Source: Seiridium cupressi
Lineage: Eukaryota > Ascomycota > Sordariomycetes > Amphisphaeriales > Sporocadaceae
Direction: 5' to 3'
Length of the DNA stretch: 64,000 bases
NCBI GenBank assembly: GCA_036674765.1
Contig: JARVKI010000068.1
Location: forward strand, 124,001 to 188,000
The notes below the pieces were generated by a model. It did not search any database and was not told where the DNA came from. It saw only the letters and a list, made by a program, of their open reading frames with translations. Positions 23,301 through 33,077 of the stretch are shown here, in pieces. The translations under genes were made by a program, and so were the position numbers. The first letter of the stretch is position 1; each line of letters begins with the position of its first letter.

Positions 23301-25286
23301 GACACACTTCCACAATCAGAGAAGGATTCTAATAGAATGACAGTCCATCTTGATCCACTCGGCCACTGGCGGAGTAGGTATCGCTTGCATAGAGCTTGCC
23401 CAGCACAAAAAAGCAGAAGTAAGTGTTTTCCTGCAGCGTAATTGAGATGCGCAATGATTGACGCGACATGATCCATTAGATTTATGTTACGGTTGGTACG
23501 GAGGAGAAGCGCGATTTCTTGGAAAAGAACTATGGTATTCCCAGACACCGCATGTTCTCATCGCGGAACACTTCTTTCGCAAAGAGCACCATACAGGCTA
23601 CCAGCGGCCGTGGCGTTGACGTGGTTATCAACTCTCTAGTTGAAGAATTACTCGATGCTTCTTGGAGGATTATGGCTGATGGCGGCAACATGGTTGAGAT
23701 TGGCAAAAGAGATATTGTCGATCGTAACACTTTTTCCATGGAGCCATTTGATCGCAACTGCTCTTTCCGAGCCGTGGACATGTCTTACACCCGAGATATC
23801 AAGGACTCTCTTGTCGCCAGGCTCTTCGACGAGCTGTTTGTCCTGATTGACGGTGGTCACATCAAGCCTATCCAACCCATTACTACATTTGGCTTTGACA
23901 ACGTTGTCGGTGCCCTTACGCACAACCGAAGTGGGCGTCATCTTGGAAAGACCGTGATCTCACACGAGGGGAAGAGTGAGGATGTAAACTTACGAATTCG
24001 CCCAGCCGTTCGTGAGGTGCGACTGTCGCCGGATGTATCATATCTGATCGTCGGTGGATTGAAAGGTGCTTGCGGGACCTTGGCTATACACCTAGCGCAA
24101 CACGGAGCACGACACATTGTTGTCAATAGCAGAAGCGGCATTTGCGATGATGCATCTGCGAGAATAGTGGCCAGTTGCGCCTTTTATGGCTGCCAAGTCA
24201 AAGAAGTCCAAAGCGATGTTGGCAACTTTGAAGGCGTGGCGCAGCTCTTCAGGACTGCCAGGCCAAGAATTGCAGGCATCATTCAGGGTGCTATGGTACT
24301 AAGAGTGAGCACCATTGTACCTCGTTCACCAGGCGGGAATTCTTTGCTAATACTTGATGCAGGACAAGCCCTTCGAGATGATGACACTCGACGACTACCA
24401 CAACGCTATTCACGCAAAGGTCCAAGGAACATGGAACCTCCACTGTGCTGCTCAAGATATGAAACGGCACCCGCTTGAATTTTTCACCATGCTTTCGAGT
24501 ACCTCGGGAATTGTTGGCAACAAAGGACAAGCAAATGTGTGTTATCCCGATGCTCATGTGATTTATTTTTCCTCGGAACTAACGCAGACACAGTATGCTG
24601 CAGCAAACACGTTCCTCGATGCTTTCGCGAGCTATCGCCGTGGCCTCGGTCTGAGAGCCAATACCGTAGATCTTGGACTGATAGAGGACGTCGGCTTTGT
24701 GGCCGAGCAGGACTCTGGCTTGGAAGTACAGTTTGATAAGCGCCAGTAGACTCCTATCAACGAGAGTATGTTACGAAAGATTCTCACATACTCGATCCTG
24801 CAACAGCAAGATGCGATAAACGCGGATAGCAGTGCCGAAATGATCACTGGAGTTGGATTCCCTTTGCCGCGCGATGACTCAGCGGGGTTGAGTGCGGAAC
24901 CGCGATTTGCATACCTCTTTAATAGTCGCGGGGGCAATCGAGGTGCAGGGTTGGGCGAGGACGACGCCGATGACAGTGGTGGTCAAGTCGATCAGCTCAT
25001 CAAGCAGTTTCGTCTTATGCACAAGGCAAACGCGGACGTCAACGCCTTGCACCAAACCTGCGTCGAGTTGGTGGCACTTCGATTCGTCAAGCTTCTACGG
25101 TTAGAGGTCGACCCAGAGCCAGGCCGGCCATTGGTTGCTTATGGGCTCGATTCACTTTCCGCTGTCGAATTGCGAAATTGGATACGTTCGAAGCTTGGGG
25201 TGGAACTGACCACACTAGACATTACCAACGCTAGTTCATTGATTGCGTTGTGTGAGAAAGTGGTCTCGAAAATAGCTCAGCCTTAA
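17310..25286 (+). pseudogene. highly reducing type I polyketide synthase (KS-AT-DH-psiMT-ER-KR-ACP), disrupted
   Basis: Twelve exons: 17310..17996, 18057..18320, 18376..18480, 18575..18698, 18759..18857, 18916..19363, 19445..20628, 20683..23292, 23344..23418, 23480..24304, 24363..24536 and 24594..25286; about 2,428 codons. Approximate domains: KS 10-430 (Cys in DTACSG, CHGTGT, SNIGH), AT 540-870 (GHSSG), DH 930-1220 (HxxxGxxxxP in DHRMGGDAIMP, then HPAALDG), degenerate methyltransferase about 1290, ER 1740-1960 (HSATGGVG), KR 2050-2250 (GGLKGACG, YAAAN) and ACP with phosphopantetheine Ser in GLDSL about 2384. It would build a reduced acyl chain from malonyl-CoA with NADPH. Two lesions break it: one extra G in G6 at 21369-21374, and TAG at 24747-24749 where the family has Trp. 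Domain motifs on both sides stay intact, so loss is recent or partly a sequencing artefact. Confidence 0.9.
19544..19573 (+). repeat. 15-bp direct tandem duplication inside the AT domain
   Basis: The 15-base unit CCCGAGTTTTCCCAG occurs twice in tandem, giving the in-frame repeat QPEFSQPEFSQP just before the conserved acyltransferase helix. Related enzymes usually have one copy of this segment. It keeps the frame and may be a neutral expansion. Confidence 0.7.
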
Positions 25287-26115
25287 CATGGGGAAAGAGA
25301 GTGTAGAAAGACGTAAGCTAGTAATAGATATAAAATGTCAAGCAGGTAGGTAGCAGTTAATTAGCATGTGTCACCGCGATCGTTCGATCGCGACCAGTGA
25401 AAATCTTATCACTAAGAGGCTTCACCATAGAGCCACTATCTAGCGACTTTATAGAAGTAAAGGTTAGTCTTCAACCTAACTATAACTTGATCGTATAGTT
25501 GTCGGTTAATTTCAAATTGACAATTTATAGAATATATTAACCATTTTAATTATAACACTAATTAGTTTGGCGCCGGAGCTGTCCGCACATGTTCTGCCTA
25601 TTAGCAGTACCAATGTTCAAGTTCAAGGGACCTGCAGCCGAAATAATGCTTGCATTACCGGCAGCCAGTCCACCTTGATACATACATACACAACCAACTG
25701 GGCAATCTTCTGCAGCACAGCCCTCTGCGGGGGCATCAACAAACACCTCACTTCTCAGCAATGACATCACTACACTGACCTCCTGCCATATGGGAATATG
25801 CTGGTCTGTAAGAGCCAATCACTACGCTGGCTGCGCCGCAGTGATACGGCTTGGCAGAAGCCAGGCGCGCATGCGCCTCACAGGTTCAGTAAAAGCGCAC
25901 TGAAGCTCGGATGAGCTCCTTGGGTTGAATGAGCACGGAATCTAGAGTTGCTCTCTTTAAATATCACATATTCGCGATCGAGTATATTCCCGAAATAGCA
26001 ATCTGATCTGGATTCATACTCATGAAGGCGATTCCCGTCTCTTCTATATAGGTATCTTCAGATTTCCACTAAACACCATCGCTATGCATGAAATTCAAAA
26101 ACTCCGAGTTCCTTC
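25287..26115. other. right boundary of the PKS cluster; AT-rich spacer with inverted repeats
   Basis: Contains a CGCGATCG-TT-CGATCGCG inverted repeat at 25375-25392 and an AACTATA/TATAGTT pair near 25480-25502, both just downstream of the PKS stop. A minus-strand open stretch (25558-25818) with several Cys residues has no signal peptide or homologue I recognise and is not called. Confidence 0.45.
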
Positions 26116-27258
26116 TTATACAAAGGCATCATCAATCTCTGTCCTCAACCCTGTCGTCAGAAGACCACTCGTCTTGTTCTTCGCAGCAGCATCTCTTGCT
26201 CCCCCAGTGCCCGCGGATCGTTGTTCAGAAGCCTTCTCCTCACCAACCATGACCCCGAGGCCAGCAAATGCTTCGAACATGGCGCGAGCCATGTATTCTT
26301 GAGTACTGTAGCCGCCAACCTGGTGGTTTTTGTCTGCCTTTGCTTTGATCAGATGCGGGTTCTCGTAGTCGCCCTGAAGAGTATACCGAGTGGGCTCCAG
26401 GTGGATGCCGGCATACGGGCTGTATGGTTTGTTCCGGTCGCCCTCCGCAGAGGGACCAGTCTTCTTCTGCCGTAGGCCGCGGATGGAAATACCCCTCGAC
26501 CCCGGAGCATCCAGACTAGCGCCAAAATGGTCACCGTTCATTCTGGCGAGCTTGGCCTTCTTGTTCGCCATGATCCTTGCTTGAATTTCGGCCGCGCTAC
26601 CTGCCTCGCCTCGCTGCAGAGCCTCCATCACTTCTTGGTTCAATTTGGCCTCCTCGGCTCTTGCTTCATCTTCCTGTCGTTGAAGCTCGGCTTTTCTGGC
26701 TTCGGAGGCAGCATCTGCGTCCTTCTGCCTCCTGAGCCTTAACGCCTCCGCTTCGGTGCCCTTTTTCTTGTTCCTTTCTATTTCGGCCTTGTGCTGCTGT
26801 TCATAATCGACGAGCTTTGCCTCGGCCTCCATTCGATCGGCGTCTTCGCCGTAGACCAATGAAAATGTCAAGTCCTCCACCTCCTGCAGGTAGTTGTTGT
26901 AATCTCTGAGCGTCTCGAAGTCATCTTGCGTGTTGTTGAACACAGCGGCGACTCGCTTCCGTATGTCGACCTCGCGCTGAATGGTAAGATCGGCGAACAT
27001 GGCCTCGCGGAAGCCCTTCAGCCGCAATGTCTTGTTGCAACTGGCGTAGGGGCATTGCGCCGGGCCGGATTTGAAGATGGTTTCCACGCATTGCGAGCAC
27101 ATAGGATGGTAGCACTCGGGGTTGATCTTGAAGGTCATGCTCGTGTTAAGATATCGATTCCGCTTGCATACGGGACAGATATCTTCCGGTATGACATTTG
27201 CTGCGGTCGTGTTCGAGGGCCGCGCGAACGTCGAGCCGCCGCCAGGCCTGCGCGACAT
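26116..27258 (-). CDS. tfb3: TFIIH/CAK assembly factor MAT1 (TFB3), RING-finger protein
   Basis: Subunit of the TFIIH kinase module that bridges CDK7/cyclin H to the core for transcription initiation and nucleotide-excision repair in the nucleus. Single exon, 380 residues. The start at 27258 (MSRRPGGG) is chosen over an upstream in-frame Met because the RING lies about 25 residues in. The C3HC4 RING is readable: CPVCKRN, CYHPMCSQC, CPYASC. A MAT1 coiled coil follows (FETLRDYNNYLQEVEDL, then a long Lys/Glu/Ala-rich helix at about 120-215), then the C-terminal CDK-activating region (YSPYAGIHLEPTRYTL). Divergent from nudC with a 437-bp spacer. Confidence 0.95.
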   Translation of the reverse strand: MSRRPGGGSTFARPSNTTAANVIPEDICPVCKRNRYLNTSMTFKINPECYHPMCSQCVETIFKSGPAQCPYASCNKTLRLKGFREAMFADLTIQREVDIRKRVAAVFNNTQDDFETLRDYNNYLQEVEDLTFSLVYGEDADRMEAEAKLVDYEQQHKAEIERNKKKGTEAEALRLRRQKDADAASEARKAELQRQEDEARAEEAKLNQEVMEALQRGEAGSAAEIQARIMANKKAKLARMNGDHFGASLDAPGSRGISIRGLRQKKTGPSAEGDRNKPYSPYAGIHLEPTRYTLQGDYENPHLIKAKADKNHQVGGYSTQEYMARAMFEAFAGLGVMVGEEKASEQRSAGTGGARDAAAKNKTSGLLTTGLRTEIDDAFV

Positions 27259-27695
27259 TGTCACGACGGTCGCTTCGATTCCAAGAGGGCAGCTGCAGGA
27301 AAGCGAATGTTCAGGCTGCAAGCAGTGGCGGCAGTGGACGAATCGATGGAACCAGAGCATACACAGAGGAATGAAAACCGTCTTACGACTCGGTGTTCTG
27401 GAATGTAGGGTAGGCTGTCGAAGTTAAAAAAAATAAAAATAAAAATATAAGGGACTGGGCGCACATGGCATGAAGGGCCTCCTTCAGCCGGGCAGCATAA
27501 GAACTAATGTAGCTCCATAAACTGTCCCAGCCATCCTAGCTTAGAAGCTTCTGACAGGGGCTCTCCCCCACCATCCATGTACTTCGTAGCTGCCCCGCGA
27601 TTTCTCAGCCTTCTGGACATTTCTACAGGGAAAGCATCTCGGAACAAACTCGATACTGCAGAGTAAACTGCCGTTCGCACGAGCAACAGTCGAAA
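27259..27695. promoter_or_regulatory. divergent promoter, TFB3 / NudC
   Basis: 437-bp spacer between two divergent housekeeping genes. It holds an AAAATAAAAATAAAAATA stretch near 27429; no other element is clear. Confidence 0.35.
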
Positions 27696-28440
27696 ATGTC
27701 TGGTAAGTCGAGCGATGCAAGTCTTCTGGAACTGCCCTTGCCGTCTTGCAAATCCCAGCCTGGCCCTCGCCTACACTCCAGGATGCTTCTGTCTCCCATC
27801 ACGAGCTAACATTCCACCTTGTTAAGATCCCACGCCTGAGCAAGACGCCGCTGCTCGCGCCCAGGAGGCCCAGGAGCAAGCTGCTCTGCCGTACAAATGG
27901 AACCAGACCATCAGCGAGCTCGACGTTCAGATCACAGTGCCGGGGAACCTCAAGGGCAGAGACCTAGTGGTGGACATCAAGAGGCAGAAGCTGGTCGCGG
28001 GCATCAAGGGACAGGAGCCCATCATAAGCGTACGCTCTACACAGCTCACCACTTTGCACGACAATAATATTGACAGGACTTCATCCTAGGGCGATCTAGC
28101 ACATGCTGTGCAAACAGAAGACAGCACTTGGACTCTCACCTCGGCGCCCGACGGCACGAAGACGATCGAAATTCACCTCGACAAGATCAACAAGATGGAG
28201 TGGTGGGCGCACGTCGTCACATCAGCTCCAAAGATTGATGTGTCCAAGATTCAGCCAGATAACAGCAAGCTGTCAGACTTGGACGGGGAGACACGGGGTA
28301 TGGTCGAGAAGATGATGTACGACCAGCGCCAGAAAGAATTGGGCAAGCCTACCAGCGACGAACAGAAGAAGGCCGACATCCTGAAGAAGTTCCAAGAACA
28401 ACATCCTGAAATGGACTTCAGCAATGCGAAGATCAGCTGA
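27696..28440 (+). CDS. nudC: nuclear movement protein NudC (CS domain)
   Basis: Cytosolic HSP90-associated co-chaperone needed for dynein-dependent nuclear migration. Exons are 27696..27702 (only seven bases), 27827..28029 and 28090..28440; 186 residues. The tiny first exon is supported by a perfect GTAAGT donor and phase agreement. The CS/p23 fold starts at [17 protein letters not shown] and runs through [24 protein letters not shown] and MEWWAHVV. The C-terminus carries the NudC helical tail ([13 protein letters not shown] ... [15 protein letters not shown]). Length matches fungal NudC. Confidence 0.95.
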
Positions 28441-28998
28441 AGGGGATGCCGAGTCAAAATTCCAAAAAACGTTGCCTTTATGAACAAGAAGATGTTTCAG
28501 CATGGGATTCAGTAACCGAGGACGGCCACATGTCTTCTATTAGCTATGTAAATACCTGATGGAATGTCAAGGGTGAAACGAATCGCGCAAAACCATGGGT
28601 GGCAAAACCAAAGGGTTAAGGCGTCAGAGAGCCCTTGTGTAATTGCTATTGGAATCGCGAGTAATGTCATAGCAGATGGGATACCGCTATGCATCAATTG
28701 TCAGATTGAAGCGTTCCGTGTAGTCCCCAGTGCATCTTGCATTACCGAGTCTTGGAAATTTAAAATAAAGAGAAGCCGGAGCTGCCTGTTCGGCGGACTT
28801 ACGGTTGTGCCATGCCATGAAAACCAATATGAGCCCAAATATCCCGAGCAGAGTTTGGCCAGTGAAGTTAGTTGTCAGTGAGATTTTGTCACAATCGAAT
28901 ACAGGAGTCGACAGTCACCAATCATGTCGAAATAAAATCATAGTCGGGTGAAGAGAAAGCAGAAGTCTCACGATTGAGCTACTGAAACTTCCTGGGCC
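28441..28998. other. convergent spacer, NudC / URI-like gene
   Basis: 558 bp between two 3' ends. No gene or structured repeat seen. Confidence 0.4.
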
Positions 28999-30939
28999 CT
29001 AGGACTTGGCAAGTCGTGCTGCTTTGAACCGACTCACGCGCTTGGGCCCGCCCTCCTCCTCGTCCAAAGGCTGAATGGGCGACTCGTCTTCCTTCATAAA
29101 GCCACCTTGTTTTTGTATCATCCGGTTACGTACCTTGTGGTACTCGACCGCAGCCTGCTGCTTGAGCATGTCTGCGTCAAACTCGTCGGGTTCTCTTGGT
29201 CTGTCAGCAGAGGCGCGCTCCAGGACAGATGTTGCGATAGTCTGTCCCTCAGGACCGGACGGAGCAAACTGTTGCTCTGAAAGCGGTTGCTCAGGCGTGA
29301 TAACCGATCCATCTAACGACACCGGAGCCTTGAATGCCGGGGATTGGCTAGAGTGATCCTGGCCACGGGCCGCCTTGAATCTGGATGCTTTCTTTGTAGT
29401 CGGCGCGACGGACGGCAGGGTTCCGCTGCTCTTCCGCTCAACAACGACTTCTGACAGGGGATCAACCTCTGGCCGCTGTGATCGACTCGTGGGTGCGGTA
29501 GCTGCTGGCAGGGGAGGAGGTACATCTGCGACGTCCAGGGCTGATGCGAAACGCACGGATTTCTTGGTCTCAGATGGCGGTTCGGACGTGCCCTTGTTGC
29601 CAATGTTACTAGAGAGCTGCGGTTCTACCGGCTCTTCAGTCTTGACACGGATTTTAGCCAGGCCCTCTCGGCTAACGCGAGCGGCATCGTCGTCGCTGTC
29701 GTCGTGCTCCGTCGAGGAACCGAGGGTATGATTCTGTAGACGCTGTTGGATTTCCAGCATCTTCTGTCGATACTCATCGTTGAGGACACTGGACTTCGAC
29801 CTGCCCCATTGGTCTTCGTCATCCTCATCATCGTCGTCATCGTCGTCATCGTCGTAGTCCCAGTCATCTTCATCGTCATCAGTCAGGGCGCCCTCTTCCA
29901 AGGTGAGCTCGGCTACCACTGGATTCAGCTCAGATAGGTTGTACTGTAACATGTCTCTCCGCAGCTGAGCGTCATCTTCCGATTCGTCAGCCGGCACAAC
30001 AGGATCTGATATTATGCTCTCTTGTTCTTTGGCTTCCCGCATTAGTTCATCGATGCTGCTTGCCGACAAGGTCGTGTATTTTGGCTGCTCTTCTGCTTTC
30101 TGGGTATCTTCAGAAAATCTGACGCTTTTCTTCTCTGAGCTGGGCTTGGAGGCATCAACCCGCGGTCCTGGAGAAATCACGGCCGCCTGTTGAGACTGTG
30201 CCTCGTCGACTGGCCGTTTGACTTGCTTCCCTTTCTCCGGGGTTGACCTCTGCGGAGAGGGCAAATCTTTTAGGCCAGCTTTCTCTAAGGCCTCGATAAG
30301 TTGCGGTTGATTATTGCCAGGGGTACGGAGACTGTAGGAGACGACGTTGTCGTCTTCATCGAGTTCCTCTAAAATCTCAGTTACGGGCAAGCTGCCATCG
30401 TCTTCCAACAGGTTATCGTCATCGGGCACTTCACTCTCATCTGACTCTCCTGACTCTTCTGTTTCGCCGAGAGTCGCTAACCCGTTCTCAGCTGCTTTGA
30501 GTTGCTTTTCCAACGTTGCGATGTTCCTTCCCACGTAGTCGAGACGATTGACAAGGGTGCTAAGGATCTGATCTCGCTTTTGGGAATTGTCTTCACCAAA
30601 TATCTTTGCAAGCTCCACCTCGTCAACCAGTTTGCCTTTAAATTGACCCCTGACTCTCTCAATGAGTTCGGGAGCAGCGTCTGAAGGCGGCGAGCTCATG
30701 CCTTTCTTCAGACTCTCATACTCGACTTTCCATTGCCTCCATTCGTGCAGTAGAGCACGTGTCTTGGCCACATTTTGCTCGAGCCGCTGGCGCTGCTGCT
30801 CCAGATCCTCCAAGGCGTATTCGGCAGCCATAAATGATGTGTCTGTGGGCAGAAGTCGAGTATTGGAAGGGACGAGGTTCTGAAAACTGTTGATGCCTCG
30901 GAGGACTGGAGACTGGAGCTCAAATTTTTGACGGGGCAT
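28999..30939 (-). CDS. URI/Bud27-like unconventional prefoldin protein (DUF3835)
   Basis: Single exon, 646 residues from the first Met (30939) or 610 from the second (30831, MAAEYALEDLEQ). The second directly precedes the prefoldin-type helix and may be the true start. An alpha-prefoldin coiled coil covers roughly residues 40-180 (DLEQQRQRLEQNVAKTRALL ... GRNIATLEKQLKAAENG). A long acidic, disordered middle follows with a run of Asp encoded by a GTC/ATC-type microsatellite on the plus strand (29818-29880). SRFKAAR motifs occur twice (KKASRFKAARG and the C-terminal KRVSRFKAARLAKS), typical of the fungal DUF3835 tail. Relatives act in the cytoplasm as RNA polymerase assembly/translation co-chaperones with RPB5. 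Family assignment is by pattern, not search. Confidence 0.82.
   Translation of the reverse strand: MPRQKFELQSPVLRGINSFQNLVPSNTRLLPTDTSFMAAEYALEDLEQQRQRLEQNVAKTRALLHEWRQWKVEYESLKKGMSSPPSDAAPELIERVRGQFKGKLVDEVELAKIFGEDNSQKRDQILSTLVNRLDYVGRNIATLEKQLKAAENGLATLGETEESGESDESEVPDDDNLLEDDGSLPVTEILEELDEDDNVVSYSLRTPGNNQPQLIEALEKAGLKDLPSPQRSTPEKGKQVKRPVDEAQSQQAAVISPGPRVDASKPSSEKKSVRFSEDTQKAEEQPKYTTLSASSIDELMREAKEQESIISDPVVPADESEDDAQLRRDMLQYNLSELNPVVAELTLEEGALTDDDEDDWDYDDDDDDDDDEDDEDQWGRSKSSVLNDEYRQKMLEIQQRLQNHTLGSSTEHDDSDDDAARVSREGLAKIRVKTEEPVEPQLSSNIGNKGTSEPPSETKKSVRFASALDVADVPPPLPAATAPTSRSQRPEVDPLSEVVVERKSSGTLPSVAPTTKKASRFKAARGQDHSSQSPAFKAPVSLDGSVITPEQPLSEQQFAPSGPEGQTIATSVLERASADRPREPDEFDADMLKQQAAVEYHKVRNRMIQKQGGFMKEDESPIQPLDEEEGGPKRVSRFKAARLAKS
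29818..29880. repeat. trinucleotide microsatellite coding poly-Asp
   Basis: An imperfect (ATC/GTC)n run on the plus strand that encodes an Asp-rich tract in the URI-like protein on the minus strand. Likely length-variable between strains. Confidence 0.7.
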
Positions 30940-32161
30940 GTCTTGGCCCCACCCTAACTAACCCCATTGGAATGCAACCTACGGCAATGTGACCTGCTCT
31001 CATCTATGTGTTACCGGTCCCTAAACACTATTTTATTGTTACACGTATCATACAATGTACTCTCCCGATGGAAAGTGACTACCCAGCCAGAACATGACCG
31101 GGTCCTTCTATCATACAAACAAAAGCTTGTACTAGCAATGCAATACTGTGCCTTTACTCAAACTCGTCAGACACTTTGCTTCACGAATCAAGAGCGAAGA
31201 AGCTTTTGTAGCACGCTCTGATCTTCTAATCACACATTGAAGATCTAAGTGTTGAACAGGTAGAGCTAGTGATGTGAGAGTATACTCTTATCCAACCTTG
31301 AAATAGAATGTACGCATGACTTGGTCGCAGCTGAGTAATGTTCGAGATGCACGCTCAAGGAGGGTGTCAGCGGAAACTGCACACTTCTCTAAGCCGCACA
31401 GATCTCAATAATACAACAAAACTAAAATCTTTTAAAAATACTAGCTTATAAGATATAAAATAATTAATCTTAGTACGAAGTTTGAGGATTTAATCGTTTT
31501 TCTTTCGTTTTTTATTGTTAATAATCGTTGAATCCTTGCCATATATGTGGGGCTGTGTGCAGTTTCCGCTGACATCCTCCTGGCTCTTGACTTTCGCCGC
31601 TCTCGGCGGAAACATCAGACAATATGGATCCAGGTAAGCCTGCTTAGAAATGGGCCTGCTGGGGTAGAAAGTATAACTCAAACCTCATTGGCCATCCTCT
31701 CACCAGCACAGACATAATCATACCATGCACATAGTTCTGAATTGATGGGCCCGAACAGCTCTGTCGGATTTAGTGAGCAAACTGCCGATATTATCATCGG
31801 CGTTTGCCTAGTAATGCCCGATGATATCAGGGCTAGGCCTTATTATACAATAACGCTTGGCCAAATGAGTTACATCACTAATTGCGGAAACTAGTCACTC
31901 GAATGGAGGCACTGGAGCAGACGGCATAGTATATCATGGCCCGGATCCAGCACCCTGAGCCTAACACATTCCAATTAGTAGCAGGCTCGTAAAGCTTTAC
32001 ATCGGCATACACTTGGCCACTGTCAAAGTTGGGTCGATCAACATCCATTATGCCTCCTCCAAGAGGAACTCCTAACCCTCTCCTGGGCCCAGGTAAGCTA
32101 CCGCATCGGCACGCGCAGCCATCCGGAAACACCCACTAAGCCTCAGACAGCCGACTATGAC
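30940..32161. other. intergenic region containing a MITE
   Basis: 1.2 kb without a supportable gene. Its central feature is a 226-bp element with terminal inverted repeats, annotated separately. Confidence 0.5.
31357..31582. mobile_element. MITE-like element with 26-bp terminal inverted repeats
   Basis: A 26-base sequence starting GGAGGGTGTCAGCGG at 31359 reappears in inverse orientation ending at 31580, with 25 of 26 bases matching. The interior is about 170 bp, strongly AT-rich and non-coding. GCTC stands immediately outside both ends (31353-31356 and 31583-31586) if two extra bases are counted on each side, a possible 4-bp target-site duplication. Length, non-coding centre and inverted ends fit a miniature inverted-repeat transposable element moved by a transposase elsewhere. 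The superfamily cannot be assigned. Confidence 0.82.
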
Positions 32162-33077
32162 ATGACCACCGTCGTGCATAGTGACACGTATGCTGCCATT
32201 GCCTCTGCAAAGGCCGACTTCAGTGGGAGAGCCGTCTTTGTAAGTGGCGCATCAAGGGGGCTCGGTCGCGCGATGAGCGTCTCCTTTGCCAAAGCGGGGA
32301 CGTCCATGATCGCCATCGGTGCCAGATCTGATCTGTCGGGCACGATCAAGGCCATGCAGGATGCGGTCGCGAAGGTAGGGAAGCCGGCCCCGAAGATCTT
32401 GCCCATTCAGTTCGATGTTGCCGACAAGGCGAGCGTGGATGAGGCGGCAAAGAAAGTTCGGCAGGAGTTCGGTCGCATTGATATCGTCATTGGTAATGCC
32501 GCCGTCTTAGCCACAGGGAAGATGGCAGAGATGGACCCCGATGAATGGATCCGAGTGTTCACTGTAAACACCATCGGCCCTTACCTACTTTACCGGTCGT
32601 TCATTCCATTGATGCTCGAGGGAGGCGAAAAGACATTCATCACAGTCAGCAGCGTGGGCGCTCATATCCAGAGTCCCGGGTATAGCGCATACCAGACGTC
32701 CAAGCTTACCGTGCTCCGGTTGGCAGAGTTCGCATCCACTGAGTATGGCGATCAGGGCATTCTGGCGTACTCTATTCATCCCGGAAACATTCCGACAGAC
32801 ATGGTAGGAGGGCCAGAAGGTGTACCAGAATATGTCAAAGCCAGTACGTCACACCGGACGCTTTTTGGGTTGGTCCAACTTTCAGAGGCTAACAGATTAT
32901 CCAGTATTTACCGAGACAGCGGAACTCAGTGCAGATTCCATCGTCTATCTCACCAGTGAAAAGAGACCTTGGCTCGCGGGACGATACGTCAACGTAACTT
33001 GGGATCTTCCCGAACTCGTGGCGAAGAAAGACGAAATCGTGTCGGGTGACAAGTTAAAGGTCAGACTGGTTGTTTAG
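32162..33077 (+). CDS. short-chain dehydrogenase/reductase
   Basis: NAD(P)-dependent classical SDR. Exons are 32162..32843 and 32905..33077; 284 residues. The 61-nt intron opens with GTACGT and the join restores the C-terminal strand (FTETAELSADSIVYLTSE). Motifs are SGASRGLG (dinucleotide binding), a variant GNAAV instead of NNAG, catalytic Ser in TVSSVGAH, YQTSK, and HPGNIPTDM after the active site. The substrate cannot be told from sequence. It stands alone between intergenic stretches, so no pathway context is available. Confidence 0.9.

Noticed and set aside
3917..25286. Idea that TAG is read as an amino acid (reassigned or readthrough codon) in the cluster
   Set aside because: Core genes here use TAG as a normal terminator (for example RPS2), and the bases after the stops do not match the known TGA-CTA readthrough context.
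25558..25818. Cys-containing 86-codon minus-strand open stretch
   Set aside because: No signal peptide, no recognised motif, overlapping open frame on the other strand, AT-rich surroundings.
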